A stretch of 64,000 nt of DNA from Chaetomium olivaceum (lineage: Eukaryota > Ascomycota > Sordariomycetes > Sordariales > Chaetomiaceae), in contig JAYWVB010000009.1 of assembly GCA_039881045.1 (NCBI GenBank), positions 620,001-684,000 on the forward strand, read 5' to 3'. The number at the start of each line of letters is the position of its first letter. Within the stretch, counting starts at the first letter, position 1. The position numbers were made by a program, and so were the translations under genes. Shown in pieces: positions 35,895 to 47,138 of the stretch. The notes below the pieces were generated by a model, which was not told the origin of the DNA, ran no database searches, and saw only the letters and a list, made by a program, of their open reading frames with translations.

Positions 35895-36777
35895 GATCGC
35901 GGTGTTGTGCTAGTATTGCCTCTCAAAATACTGTTGTTGCGCCGGGAGGCGGTGATGGGAACCAGGCGTGCTGGATGGTGTTGTCGAGTTGTTCGAAGTT
36001 CAAGAGTGGGAATTTTGATGGTGGGGCGAAATTCCATGTTGAGGGTCTACCAGGGGCAAACGGCTGCCCCGCAGTTTGATGTCACTGGGAGGCGTATCCG
36101 AGTCTCCGAAACATCTATCACAAAGATTTTGCATGCATGTGGGTGATGAATGAATACGATAGACAGTAGTCATGATGCTCGTCTGCTTCTCGTTGAATGT
36201 ATACTTTGCGTTATCTACACTTTGGAAACTCAACCCCTGAATCACCGAGTCCCCAGTTCAGTTCCCTTTCTCCATCACCGAAGTAAACCCACTGCACTCC
36301 CATGCGCCCCGAGGACCCTCATGGTAATAAACCAACACACATTGATATGGTCATTGTACATCTCCAAATACTCTTTCAATTCACAAACCGAGTTGAACTC
36401 AGTCGAGAGACCGCAGAGAAGGTTCCTTGTCCGTCGCACCCGTTCTTAACGGCGTTGGCGTCCCGGGCGGTTGGCCGCATGCTGCGGGCGAAAACGGAAG
36501 AGGTTGCTTATAGTTGTGAACGATGAATCGCAAACCCCCACTTCTGCCGGGGGTTCAATCGAGGCTCTCCTCGACGGACGGCTCTCCTGGGCAACTTCCA
36601 TGGCCGTCCCTCTTTCGTGTCATTGCGCATTCAGGTGTGGAAACGCAATACTCGTGTCGCTTGGCGTTCGGGACTGGTTACACCGACATTACCCGCATCG
36701 TTCCCCTTGAAACATAGAAGATGAGTTGTCGCACAGGACAAGCTCGGGGGTTCAAATACATCCTGAAGCCACACCGC
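35895..36777. other. 0.9-kb intergenic region
   Basis: This holds the promoter of DRG1 and the 3' region of the HOS4-like gene. No gene recognised. Confidence 0.5.
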
Positions 36778-39700
36778 TTATTCAGTACTGGTAACCGTGC
36801 CATGCGTGCCATTAACTAGCGGCCGGGCCTGTGCGGGGCCAGCCTCGGAAGACGGAGATATAGGGTGGTTTCCAGCTCCATTAGTCGCCATCGTCGTGAC
36901 CAAAGCCGGTGGTCTTATCCCATTAACCCTCGCGACGGCCGGATGGGATGAAATGGTTGTGGGAGATGCGTGCACCCCGTTAGGCAGCACCGGCGATTCA
37001 ACAACATCAACCATCGGCTCATCGTGGCTCTGCTGCTCCTTAGGAACCCTCGTGTAGGCCGGATCCTCGCGGGGGACTGTGACAAGGCCGCGGCGCGGAA
37101 TCCGCTGTCTCGGGAAAGGCGACGTGCTGGCCTCCCTAAGGTTCGGTTTCTCTTCGGAGACGAGTTCGCCATTGACATAATGTTTGTTGCTCGGCGCAAA
37201 CCCGCGGAGACCGTTGGCATCGGGATCGTGCCTCCACTTCTGGCGAGGTGTCCAGCTTATGGACTGCTGTTCGTTCTCCGGAAGCTCGCAGTATGTCACC
37301 GTAAGCTTTACGTTGCGAAGATGCTGTATCGTAGGAATGATGTATAAGAAATCTGCGGCCTGCAAATTCGTTAGACGACACGGAAAAACAGGACTGGGAA
37401 CCGAACGCCGTTTACCTTAACAAAGAACATCTCCATCGCAGCAAACTTCTCCCACGCTTCCGCCCGAAGGGTCTCGAGCATGCGGTAGGCCATGTGCCGG
37501 GGGTCCTTTCTTGGTAGTAACCCGGGAGCTGTTTACCGAGGTCGAAGAGAGCAGGCGTCGTCAGCGCATATCTGTCCGACTCCAGTCGCCAAAGGGCACG
37601 CTTCGCGAGGGGTGAAACGGGTTTCCGAGCCCAGCCAGTATCTGCACGTGCTTGTTAGCATTTTCTCAGCAGCATGGGCCCACGCTCATGGCAAACGTAC
37701 ATCGGGAGAGTTCCAAGTCCTTCTCCCCGAGAAGAAGAGCTACCTGGGTGTTGAGCAACCATTGTTCTCTCCCTTGGCTAGTGCCGTTCGCTTCCGGATC
37801 GATGCAGTCGTATCGGACACCTTGCATGGCGGTGAACTTCTCCGCGAACTCAGCTAGCTTAGGGTTAGGGACGCCATCAAGCCAGCGCAAGACGGGCGGC
37901 AGCTTGGCTAGCCGGGCACGTTCCTGCTCAAGATGAATCCGCCGTTGGTCGGCTTCCTTGGCGGCACGTTCGGCTTCCCTCGCTGCTCGCCTGCGCTCCG
38001 CCTCCTCGCGGATAGCACGCTCCTTGCGCTCTTGTTCCTTCTTCTCTTCTTCTTCACGTCTGCGCCTGGCCTCCTCGGCGGCTTCACGCTCTAGCTGCTC
38101 ACGGCGTAGACGTTCTTCCTCTTCCCGCCTCTTACGTTCCTCTTCCTCTTTTTCTCTCCGCTCCTCCTCCTCTCTCCTCCTCCGCTCCACCTCCTCCCGC
38201 TTCCGCCTCTGTTCTTCCTGCACCCGTCGCTTGTGCTCTTCCTCTCGTTGTTTGCGCTCCTCTTCCTCGAGCTTTCGGCGGTCTTCTTCTGCCTTTCGTT
38301 TCCGTTCTCGCTCCCGGTCTTCTTCCTCCTTCCGTCGATGGTCCTCTTCCTCGCGTTTCCGAGCTTCGGCCGCAGCGAGCCTTCGACTTTCCTCTTCGCG
38401 GCGGAGCCGCTCCTTCTCCTTCTCCTTCTCCTCCTCATCTCTGCGCCGCTTCTCTTCCTCCTTTCGTTTCGTCTCACGCGATCGTGCCTCAAGCTCGGAT
38501 TGTTTCCTCTGCTCCTCCTCTTGCTTGTCCTTTTGGAGTGAGTGCTTGGGCTCGGAGGTTTCTATGGCAGACAGGGCCGCGTCAGGCATTTCGACGTCCG
38601 GGTCCTCAGATTTAACGTGGATACTACCCTCGGACGATATAGACTTCCCGGATTCGCGACGTCCGTGGTGGAGAAGGGCTTCTGTCTTCTTCGGCTTTGG
38701 CGTGGGCCTACGATCCTCTTCATCCCGTGTCTTGGATGGAGGTCGAGGTCCCGTGGCCGAGCTAGACGTTGGGTCGCGAGGCAGGGATGCCTTCAAAAGT
38801 CTATCATCAGACTGGCTAGACTTTGGTCGTTTTTCCTTCCCGTCAGCATCCAGCCGCCTCCTCTTGATAGGAGCCTCGCTGCCATCCTTATCAGAGTGCC
38901 CAAGGTGTGGAGGTGTGGCACTAGACCTATGCCGCTTGCCGGTGCTGTCACCGGAGACGGATAATCGATCGCGAGATTCGTCCCTCTTCAGAGCCTTGGT
39001 CCGGTCGTGATACTTCTCGGTCATCTGCGCTTTGTCGGGCTCCTCCCGGGGACTGGACGGCTCCTTCATCGAAGAAGCAACAGAAGCTAGGCTGGGTCGG
39101 CGTTGCCTCTCACGCTCTCCTTTGAGTTCCCGCCCGGATACCAGCTTCCGTCTTGGTTTGGCGGTTTCACCCTCGGAAGATACAGCAGCCATATCCGACT
39201 CCGCACGCTTGACTTTGGCCACAGATTTCCCGGCCGGTGACTGTTCTCGGTCCGGGATGGCGATCGTAGGGATACGGTCATCCTTCTTGGGCCGCCCAGG
39301 GCCGCGTTTTGGCGACGTTTGGTCATCTTGGTGAGCAGTGAAAGAGCTAGTTCGTCGTTTCTCCTTGGGGCTCGCTGAAAGCTTCGCTGCAGTGAGTCTT
39401 TTGGGCTCCCTTGTCGGGCTGATGGCTTTCCTCTTGAGAGGTTTCGCGGACTCATCCCTCGACTCCAGCCTGCGTCTCGTGTCACGCTCTAGTTGGTCTC
39501 GCCTGCTGGGGGATCGGTTTTTCGAAATCTCCTTGTGCGACTTTTTGTGTTCGTCATAGGCATCCTTCAGCATGTGTTCTTCCTCCATCCAGTTCGGGCC
39601 CCGGCGCCTTCTCGCAATTTCGTGATAGGCCTCCCCCTTGATCCGACGGGTGGGGTCGAAATCGGTCTGGTCGAGAAGAAGCCGGACGACCTTGATGTTC

Positions 39701-41569
39701 TCTTGACCGATCGCGGCGAGCATGGGGGTCGAGTGTTCGCTATTCGGACTAGGGATAGGCAACGGATCAGGATTCGCCTTCCCCAAAGCTAGCAAGAGTT
39801 GCATGACAATATCGTGACCTCCTCTAGCGGCAGCAACCATGGATTCCGGATCGTCAAAGTTTTCCCTAACTTGCAAAATGCGCGTCACGGTCTCCTCGTC
39901 CCCACGAGCGGCAGCTGAGCGAAGGGTTTTGTCGTCCATAGGCATGTATAGAAGATGGTTACTCGTCTTTGTCGCGCGGACGGTTCCGGCTCTTCTGCCG
40001 GCACCGGCGTGGATGGAGTTTGGTGCGGGGTGATCTCCTCGGACTGTCGGGTCCGTACGATGACCGAGCGTCTGCCAAGTCCGTATGATGCTCTTCCGAG
40101 GTTCGTCGCCGCTCGCCCATTTTCTTCTGCTTGGCGTCGTTCAGAGCCCCTCTGATCTCGTCTGCATAATCAAGCTCGTCGTTCACCCGGTCGATAGGCT
40201 CTTGCCCGTAGGCGTTAGCCTTGCGGGGTTCACGCCGGCATCCAAAAGAATCTTGACGACGTCCAAGTGGCCGTTCTCCACAGCATCGAGCAGAGGGGTG
40301 TCTTTGTCGTTGTTGACACAGTCGAGGTTGCAACCAGCTTCCACAAGCAACTTAACAATATCGTCGTAGCCATTAAGTGCAGCGATCTGTAGCGGCGTGT
40401 TGCCGGCATAGTCGGCGACGTTGATGTCTTCCGGACGGTCCTGTAGCCTATGTTTCGCTGTGTCGTACTCACCCTTGGCGCAGGCTCTGGCAAGAAAGGT
40501 CTGGCCGTGTGCATCGAGATGCTTTTTGTGCGGTGCCATTTTGGCAGGGGAGACGGTGGAATCGGCGGTGGCAGGAGTCGCCAATCCGCGGAGTTTAGAG
40601 CTACGCGGGTGTGGGCTGCCACTCGCCGACGAGTCGTCCGAGTGGTAGTCGGTCGACTGGAGCGGAGCCGGTACCCGCTTCTTCTTCTGGCTTAAACCAT
40701 TCGAGTGCGAGAGAAGTTGCGTGGAGGCGCTGCGGCGGGTGAGCTCGGGGTGCGGCGAGATGGACCGAGTCCGGATTGAAGGGGGTGGCTCGTGGTGTGA
40801 TTTTTGGGAAGGGAAGTGGTGTTTACGGGAGGCGTCGAGACCAGAGCCCGAGGTGCGTTGGCGCCGAAACTTGCGGTTCTCGGCCTCGTCTTCGGAGTCG
40901 GGCCTCGGCGCTTTGCGTTTGTGAGGCAACGCCTTGTCGAGCGGTTTGCTTTTGTCTCTAGTCGAGCTTTTTGTCGAGTCCACAGGCGCTGTCTCAGAAT
41001 CCGACCTTGAGTGGGCATTCGACAAACGGCGGCGTCGCTGGGGTTGAGGTGGAGATCCCGGCGCGGAGCTCAAGCCGCTAGAGGCGTCCTTGACCTTGGG
41101 CTTGTCCAGGTGTTTTTTCTTCTTACCGAGAATGGACGGTGTGGTGCTCTCGTTCGATCCCGCCCCGGTAACCAGCGCGGGCCTGTCCGGTTTTTCGGGG
41201 CGGTCGCCTTGGTCGCCCTTGTCACTGTCACGGTCCTGCTTCATGAGAGCGTGTTTGCGGTTCACCAATGAAGAGGGGGCCTCATCCGTGTCGCTCTTCT
41301 CGTGCTTGATGATCTTGCGTACTTTGGACGGCGAGTGACCATCTTTGCCCGGCAACACAATCGTCTCGGCATCCGAGTTCCCATCTGGGGCTCCATCTTC
41401 ATCGCTGGGGCGTGCGCATGAGGTACTCGGCCTGTTTTCTCTGTGAGAAAGCTCGGGTTTGGCGACGCTAGACAACTTGGTCACGGCGGCGGGCTTGGGG
41501 TGGTCGGAGTCGCTGCCTGGCCGCTTGGGAGAAGCAGCAGGCTTCGTGAAGGCGGGCTCGGCAGCATTC
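36778..41569 (-). CDS. HOS4: large ankyrin-repeat protein, HOS4-like (Set3 histone deacetylase complex)
   Basis: The main exon runs from about 41569 to 37701, followed by exons 37641-37416 and 37359-36778, for roughly 1550 residues. A basic disordered N-terminus is followed by ankyrin repeats (GNTPLQIAALNGYDDIVKLL, DTPLLDAVENGHLDVVKIL), the segment KTSNHLLYMPMDDKTLRSAA, further repeats, and a very long charged E/R/K helix (about 38.0-38.5 kb on the map). A conserved C-terminal block then reads LPPVLRWLDGVPNPKLAEFA, FLYIIPTIQHLRNVKLTV. This matches the fungal HOS4 subunit, which works in the nucleus with Set3 to remove histone acetylation. At least three frame breaks need repair: a C missing near 40228-40231 (VNP to RKANAYG), one or more between about 39990 and 40045, and a C missing near 37498-37503 (ERTP to RHMAYRM). 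The first exon is not resolved: 41569 looks like an acceptor and no ATG in frame precedes it. Confidence 0.75.
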
Positions 41570-43177
41570 TGCGCGCATCCATGTCATTTATTTCGAAAAA
41601 CAACTACCGTTTTGCACCATCCTGGTCGCTGGGATGCTGATACGTTGAATCACGCGGAACGGGGATGCGCGGCGATTGATTTTGGGCGAGAGGGATGATG
41701 CGACAAAACAAGCCGAGATCGAGGTGTGTTGATGAAGAGAAATGGAGACTTCGTTGGTGATGAGTGAGCCTGGCACAGACAGCCCGCACAGCCGCCTCTG
41801 TGTTCAAAAGCACGCTAGCAGCGACACGGAGAAAAGGACAGGGGGCACAGTGGTGAGTGAAAGCGGGCGCGGCAGCGCACAAAGGCTGAAAAATAAGAGG
41901 TCGAGTCACGAGGGGGGAGATCGACGGGGCGAGTATTGTGTGTGTAGACTGCAGGGTGCAGGATGCAACGCGTGTCAAACGATATACTGATGATACAAGC
42001 TGCCGTTTTAGAAATGGGCCATGGATTTGCTTGTTGTCATAGAAAAGTGTTTTGTGAAAGGAAGTGCTTGGACGGGACTCGGGCTCACCATGAATGGATG
42101 CTGGCTGGCTGGTTGCGCTCTTGGCTGAAGGCAAGAACGAACAAACCAGCTGGGATAGGCGGAACTTGTTCGATTCCCAGATCAAAGTCTGATCGCCACC
42201 GCCGCGATTGGCTGGCTAAGGGATACGGTGGGCAACTTTACCCTTGTGTGCATTGCGTACCTCAACGCGAGAGGCCAGGGTAGGAGGGGGTTGTGGCCTG
42301 CAGGCCTGGGCAGGAGTTGCTGGGTCGTTGAAATTGCACCGGCTCGTTGGGGCGCGCAACCCGCCCGACTCCCGAGTCCGCTGTGCACGGGTCGGATGCT
42401 TGAGGGAGCGATGTGAGGCGCGCGCTGCAATTGCTCCGACCCCACTGCTGCCTGCCTGTTCGAGTGGGTGACTCGGCCGCATCTTGAATTCTATTCTTGA
42501 CAAATCTCGGGTCAAAAACATGCAAGGTGTTCGAGACGGACCTGTCTTGCTTTGTGTGGAGTTGCTTGCTAAGTTCGTATCAGCACAACCTGGGGGGACT
42601 CGAGAATTGCATGCCAGGGTGGATAAGAGCCTTAACTCAGTCGTCATTCCCAACAGCGTCATTATGACCCGAAGACGTTCCTTTTCCCATCCTTCCAGGT
42701 TCCATGTGCTCTTCTTGCCTTGCGAGCCTGGCATGTTTGTTATGACCCACTTTGGACCCGGCCTTGCCCCTCTCCAATTTCCCTGTGCCGCTCACCCACC
42801 CCATGGACAAAAAATGGCGGATTTGAAGTGTAGATGCTCGATTTGTAGGAACGAAACAAGAGTTATCCAAAGCCTAAAGAAGCTTTTGTTACTCAGGTTA
42901 CTTTTTAATTCCTCGCTTTCTATCATTTCGGCTCCTTTTCTCAAACCTCTTTCGCTCCAGTCACTGTTATACTTTCTTGCACAAGCTTTTGTGCTCCCTT
43001 GGAGTCCAGCCTTTTTTGGCTGGAGGCTGCTTCACTCAAAGACGAGACCCGCCCGGACTTCCAGGTTGCATTGGTTGCATCTGCACTGCTGACTGCTCCG
43101 CCCCTCCTCACAGAACAGGGGGACAGCTTCGTCGAAGACAGCAACGGCACACCAGAACAATCAAACTCTGCGGCCTG
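41570..43177. other. 1.6-kb divergent intergenic region between the HOS4-like gene and ALKBH6
   Basis: The unresolved first exon of the HOS4-like gene probably lies at its left end, where the minus-strand frame down to about 41604 (reading STYQHPSDQDGAKR) is a candidate. No other gene recognised. Confidence 0.45.
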
Positions 43178-43970
43178 ATGGAGTCCGCCTCCTCACCGTT
43201 CCATCTTCCGGCATCGCTCGAGGCCTGCAGAATTAATGCGCTACCACCAGCGGCGTACTACATCGCGGACTTCATCAGCGAGGAAGAGGAGGAAGCCATC
43301 CTCCACAAGGTAGCTCGACACGCGGCGCATCCCGGGACCCCAGCACCTATCTAACCGAAACGTTGTGAAGGTTGAAACCGCTCCCAAAGCAAGATGGAGA
43401 CAGCTCACGCATCGTCGGCTGCAAACGTGGCCCTCGGATCTTGTGAAAGACACATTACTCGATTCCCGACCGCTGCCCGACTGGCTTGAAACCCCCATCG
43501 TCTCTCGCATCCTCTCGATTCCAGTCGCAGACGGCGAGCCGAATCTGTTTGCAGGCAGTCCGCACGGTCGGCCGAACCACGTGCTCGTCAATGAATACCC
43601 CCCCAACACCGGCATCATGCCGCACAAGGACGGCAACGCCTACTATCCCGTGGTGTGCACTGTGAGTCTCGGGTCGAGCCTCTGCCTCAACCTGTACAAG
43701 AGTAAAGAGGATGGTGCTTTGGACCCTGAGCCAGTCGGGAGAATCTTGCAAGAGCCGCGCAGCCTTTTGATTACGACGGCGGACCTCTACTCTGACTACC
43801 TCCACGGGATTGAGTCGATCTCGGCCGATGTAGACATTTCGGAGCAGACCATCGCGAACTGGAGCCTCCTGCGTTCACCACTCTTCCAAGATGGCCTCAA
43901 CCAGCGGCAGACGCGCACCAGTCTCACATACCGCGATGTGCTGAAAGTCTCGAAGCTCGGAACAAGCTAG
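43178..43970 (+). CDS. ALKBH6: AlkB homolog 6, 2-oxoglutarate/Fe(II) dioxygenase
   Basis: Exons 43178-43309 and 43371-43970 give 243 residues, the usual size. The core reads HVLVNEYPPNTGIMPHKDG, carrying the iron-binding His129 and Asp131. The third iron ligand is probably His189 in DYLHGIE, and the C-terminal RTSLTYRDV supplies the 2-oxoglutarate-binding arginines. ALKBH6 proteins belong to the nucleic-acid demethylase superfamily; their substrate in fungi is not established. The intron has a canonical GT..AG pair and keeps the phase. The stop lies only 35 bases from the stop of the opposing reductase gene. Confidence 0.93.
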
Positions 43971-44005
43971 GCTCCCTAATTGGGCGCTCTTGAGGGACGA
44001 CTAGT

Positions 44006-45016
44006 TCAAAAGACGAATGGAATCATGTTCCATCTGTTCGCAACCGGGCCGATGCCGAACTTGTCGGCGTACCACTTGCGGGTTCCCGATGCCGTGACTC
44101 CCAGGTTGACCGCAACGAAAATGAAGCCGCATATCAGCGTTCGGTTACACCACACACCGCGGGGCGCCGTGGCGATGGCCATGGAAAGGTAGAGGAGGCA
44201 CTCGCAGGTATAGTGCGGGCAGATATAATGGTCAAACATGCCACCTTTCGGTAATGAATACTTCTTCAGCCCAGCGAGGTGCTTGTGGCACCTATGCTGG
44301 TTGACCCAAGCAAACAGGAATGCTGGGAGGGCGATGCTCATCTTTGTAAGAGACTCCGCATCATCTGTGTAACTTGTGGGGTTCATGATGGCACCTATAC
44401 GGCAGTCAGCAGCCTGGCCTCGGAATCTCTGCGGGTGGGATACCATACCCGATCCTTCCACCCAAATGGATACGCTGATGGAGAGGTAGAAGAGGAGGCC
44501 AAGCAACCAGTGGACAACCCACATGGTAGACTTCGATGGTTTAATGATGGTTAGATGCTCGAATACCCGCCGGGCCCCCTGGAGGAACATCATGAACCAA
44601 CTCAGCACCACCTGCCCTGAAGTGGCGGACGGCTGCTGGGCAGCGGCCTGTCTAGACGCGATGAACCGTAGCACAGCTCCGTCGCCCAGGTACTGTGCAA
44701 GCCAGAAGATAGAGCATGCCAGAGACACGACATAAAAAGCGCCGAACCATGAGTGCGGCACCTGCGTCCACGACGTGATGTCGATGAGCGAAAGCAGTTG
44801 ACCGCGGTTCGAACCATTCTTCGGCGGCGCATCCGCTGGCGTGGTCTGAGCCTTACGGGCGCCGTAGTTCATCAGAAGCGTCCTCGCGTCACGCGGCATG
44901 ACCGCCACCGCCAGCACACCTCCAGCCGCGAGGAGGAAGATGGCCTGGCAGCATTGTGCTGGCGTGCTGCTGGATAGAGTTGTAAGGGCCTGATTCCAAA
45001 GATCGTCTGACGCCAT
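44006..45016 (-). CDS. DFG10: polyprenol/polyprenal reductase, SRD5A3/DFG10 type
   Basis: This ER membrane enzyme takes part in making dolichol for protein N-glycosylation. The frame is open for 336 codons with several hydrophobic spans (CQAIFLLAAGGVLAVAVM, FGAFYVVSLACSIFWLAQYL, VVHWLLGLLFYLSISVSIWV, TLICGFIFVAVNLGVTA). The C-terminal steroid-reductase signature reads GGMFDHYICPHYTCECLLYL, then GTRKWYADKFG and the terminal NRWNMIPFVF. A 54-base stretch, 44395-44448 on the map, has a GTATGG donor, a CTGAC branch-like site and a TATAG acceptor. It is probably an in-frame intron, giving EGSGAIMNP and 318 residues. The gene converges with ALKBH6. Confidence 0.93.
   Translation of the reverse strand: MASDDLWNQALTTLSSSTPAQCCQAIFLLAAGGVLAVAVMPRDARTLLMNYGARKAQTTPADAPPKNGSNRGQLLSLIDITSWTQVPHSWFGAFYVVSLACSIFWLAQYLGDGAVLRFIASRQAAAQQPSATSGQVVLSWFMMFLQGARRVFEHLTIIKPSKSTMWVVHWLLGLLFYLSISVSIWVEGSGMVSHPQRFRGQAADCRIGAIMNPTSYTDDAESLTKMSIALPAFLFAWVNQHRCHKHLAGLKKYSLPKGGMFDHYICPHYTCECLLYLSMAIATAPRGVWCNRTLICGFIFVAVNLGVTASGTRKWYADKFGIGPVANRWNMIPFVF
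44395..44448 (-). other. probable in-frame 54-base intron of the DFG10-type gene
   Basis: It starts GTATGG and ends GTATAG on the minus strand, with TGCTGAC shortly before the acceptor. Its length is a multiple of three and it contains no stop, so frame calling alone retains it. The 18 extra residues (SHPQRFRGQAAD in part) do not resemble the membrane enzyme around them. Confidence 0.65.
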
Positions 45017-46332
45017 GTCGTATCGGCCGAGACGGACAAAAGATTATCGTCGCGTTCAGATGGATTGATGCGGGTTAGTTAAAAGTTGATGATCAAAACA
45101 CCGGATTCTGTCCGGATTGGATATCGACACTGTCCCACTTCCCTCGGCCTCACCTTCTTCCGCACCGCGCGCATCTTGGCGACCGGGCCGGCCTTGACAT
45201 CACTTCACGTTGACTCGATCATATGCTCGTCGGGGGCGTATCTATTGGCAGTGTTATGAGGTGATCTATAGCGCTGGCTACCACCCAAAACACCAATACT
45301 CACAACACACGGCCTCAACGATCTCACGCTACAAACATCGCGTATCGCTCTTTGACGCTACCCGGTCCTACATCATCCGAGACGATGCCTAGTCTATTGT
45401 TAAATCCACCCGTCATACCACTCATGAGCAGCCCGGGTTGCAATACTGTTGCGATGACATGAGCTACTTATACTAAATTGTTATTTACTTTCTACTTTAC
45501 AGGTATAACGCATTGCTGCCGTTGTAAAGTAAAACGCGAAAGGAAATACTCGCACAAACTATACTTAGGGTCGCCCATGTCTCGTTGTAAAGTTCGCGGC
45601 GGAACTTGAATTTGGTGCTGAGCCTATGTGTTTGGTGTTGACCCTTTTCCACATTTATTGACGTTTCCAAGCTCATCAATATTGCTGCCGATATTCGCTG
45701 GCTTTCTTGGAACAGACCGTGAGATTTCAGCCGTTCAAACAGGAAGAACAGTGTGTCCCATTCGTATCATAGTCATGGAGACTCATCTCAAGCTCGCGGT
45801 TGTATATGAATTCCCTTTTCAGGCTCCCCGTCTCACAGTTGGAATTTCAAAGCAACGAAGGACCGAGACAGCGCGGGGATTGCTTGATATCTGAGGTGAA
45901 CCCTAGCCATTGGCATGGTGATTAGCAGATGTAGCGGAGCGGAAGCACCGTGGGTTTCATCTCATCAAAGGTCAAAGGAGTGCCAAGTACAAAGGAACTG
46001 GTTCTCGAAATACGGGATGTAGGGAGGGAGGGGCGTTACTTGTCCCGTCGTATGGCAATAGGAGGAAAGTGGCAAATATCGGCTCGGAATATAGGAGATT
46101 CTCACTTTGGGTCAGTGTGGTTATGGTCACTCCGTCTGTAGGAGTCTCTGACCCAGCTGTCCCATCACCTAAGATGGATGAAGGCGAGGGTTTTCACGAT
46201 CACGGACAGGCACGGGCACGGGCACGATAATGGGGTCCAATAGTGGGCCTCAAAGCACGGCACCTTGAGATGCATCTCTTGAGCTAGGGAATCGTTGGTA
46301 TACTACAGGGCGGGTTTATTGGCTTTTGTACA
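45017..46332. other. 1.3-kb intergenic region with an AT-rich core
   Basis: No gene recognised. Around 45450-45700 the sequence is AT-rich; ACTTTAC at about 45494 is followed by its complement GTAAAGT at about 45524, and CGTTGTAAAGT recurs near 45583. A GGCACG unit is repeated about 46206-46227. Confidence 0.5.
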
Positions 46333-47138
46333 TCACTTCTGTAGGTGAGCCTGGAGGCTCTCGAGAACCTATAATTCGTTAGCACCAGAGAGACAGCATT
46401 CCTGCAAGGCAAAAACCCACCTCCAACTCAATCTTCGCCTCAGCAATATCCTGCTCGCTACCGCTGCCGTTCACGACCTTCTGCGCCTCAGAGATCTGGG
46501 CGCGGACAGCGTCGGCGCTGAAGTCCTCCAGAGGGAACCCCTCGACGGCGTTGATGCTCAGGGCTGAGTTGGGCTGGACGACGGCAAAGCCACCGGAAAC
46601 TGTGACGTTCTGTGTAAGCCCAAAGTTTCCCTCCTCCACCTCGGAATTCCATGTCGGGACGTACGGAAGAAACGCTTGCTGCCGCTCTCCTCGATGACCT
46701 CGACGACACCGGGCCTTCAGCTGCTCAATTGACGGGACGTGGTTGGCGAGGACACCCATCTCACCACCGGACTCGGCGGGGATGTTGACCTGGACGGCAT
46801 CCTGGGACTTGTAGATGGACTAGATGGATGCGGGAATAAACAATCAGCTCGAGGGAACGTCGCAGTGGCTGGGTCACGGTTGGTCTGGTGTCTCATCGCG
46901 GGGGCCGCGGTCGCATCATCGTCTGGGCATTGGGGTATTCGGGACACCGTACCTGGGGGAAGCGACAAGCTGAGCTTGATCTATGGGAAATGTTAGGGGA
47001 GCTATTCACAGCAGGTCACAATACGCGGGGACGCACCTTGTCCGAGACGGCCTCGGCATAACCTCTGCGCTGGAGGGGAGCGCGGATGGCGGCGGGGCGC
47101 GCCCGGAGAGCCGCACGAGCAATGCGGAGGGAGTTCAT
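46333..47138 (-). CDS. ATP16: mitochondrial ATP synthase delta subunit (F1 central stalk), two probable frame errors
   Basis: The subunit sits in the rotor stalk of the F1Fo ATP synthase. Exons 47138-47037, 46980-46953, 46819-46665, 46599-46421 and 46368-46333 are seen. Exon 1 encodes the import sequence MNSLRIARAALRARPA and RRGYAEAVSDK. Then come IKLSLSLP, SIYKSQDAVQVNIPAESGEM, GVLANHVPSIEQLK, SGGFAVVQPNSALSINAVEG, SEAQKVVNGSGSEQDIAEA and the terminal VLESLQAHLQK, the beta-sandwich plus helical hairpin of the family. The exons total 500 bases, not a multiple of three. An extra base near 46721 (AAGGCCCGG) must go to read KPGVVEVIEESGSK, and the C-run at 46953-46960 at the end of exon 2 has the wrong length for its junction. 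The protein is essential for respiration and all motifs are intact, so sequence error is the best explanation. Confidence 0.88.

Noticed and set aside
37958..39010. 350-codon Ser/Arg-rich frame on the plus strand
   Set aside because: It is the antisense image of the E/R/K-rich helix of the HOS4-like gene.
44800..44830. tRNA-like TTCGA string
   Set aside because: The GGTTCGAACC string is not flanked by a foldable cloverleaf and lies inside the coding region of the reductase gene.
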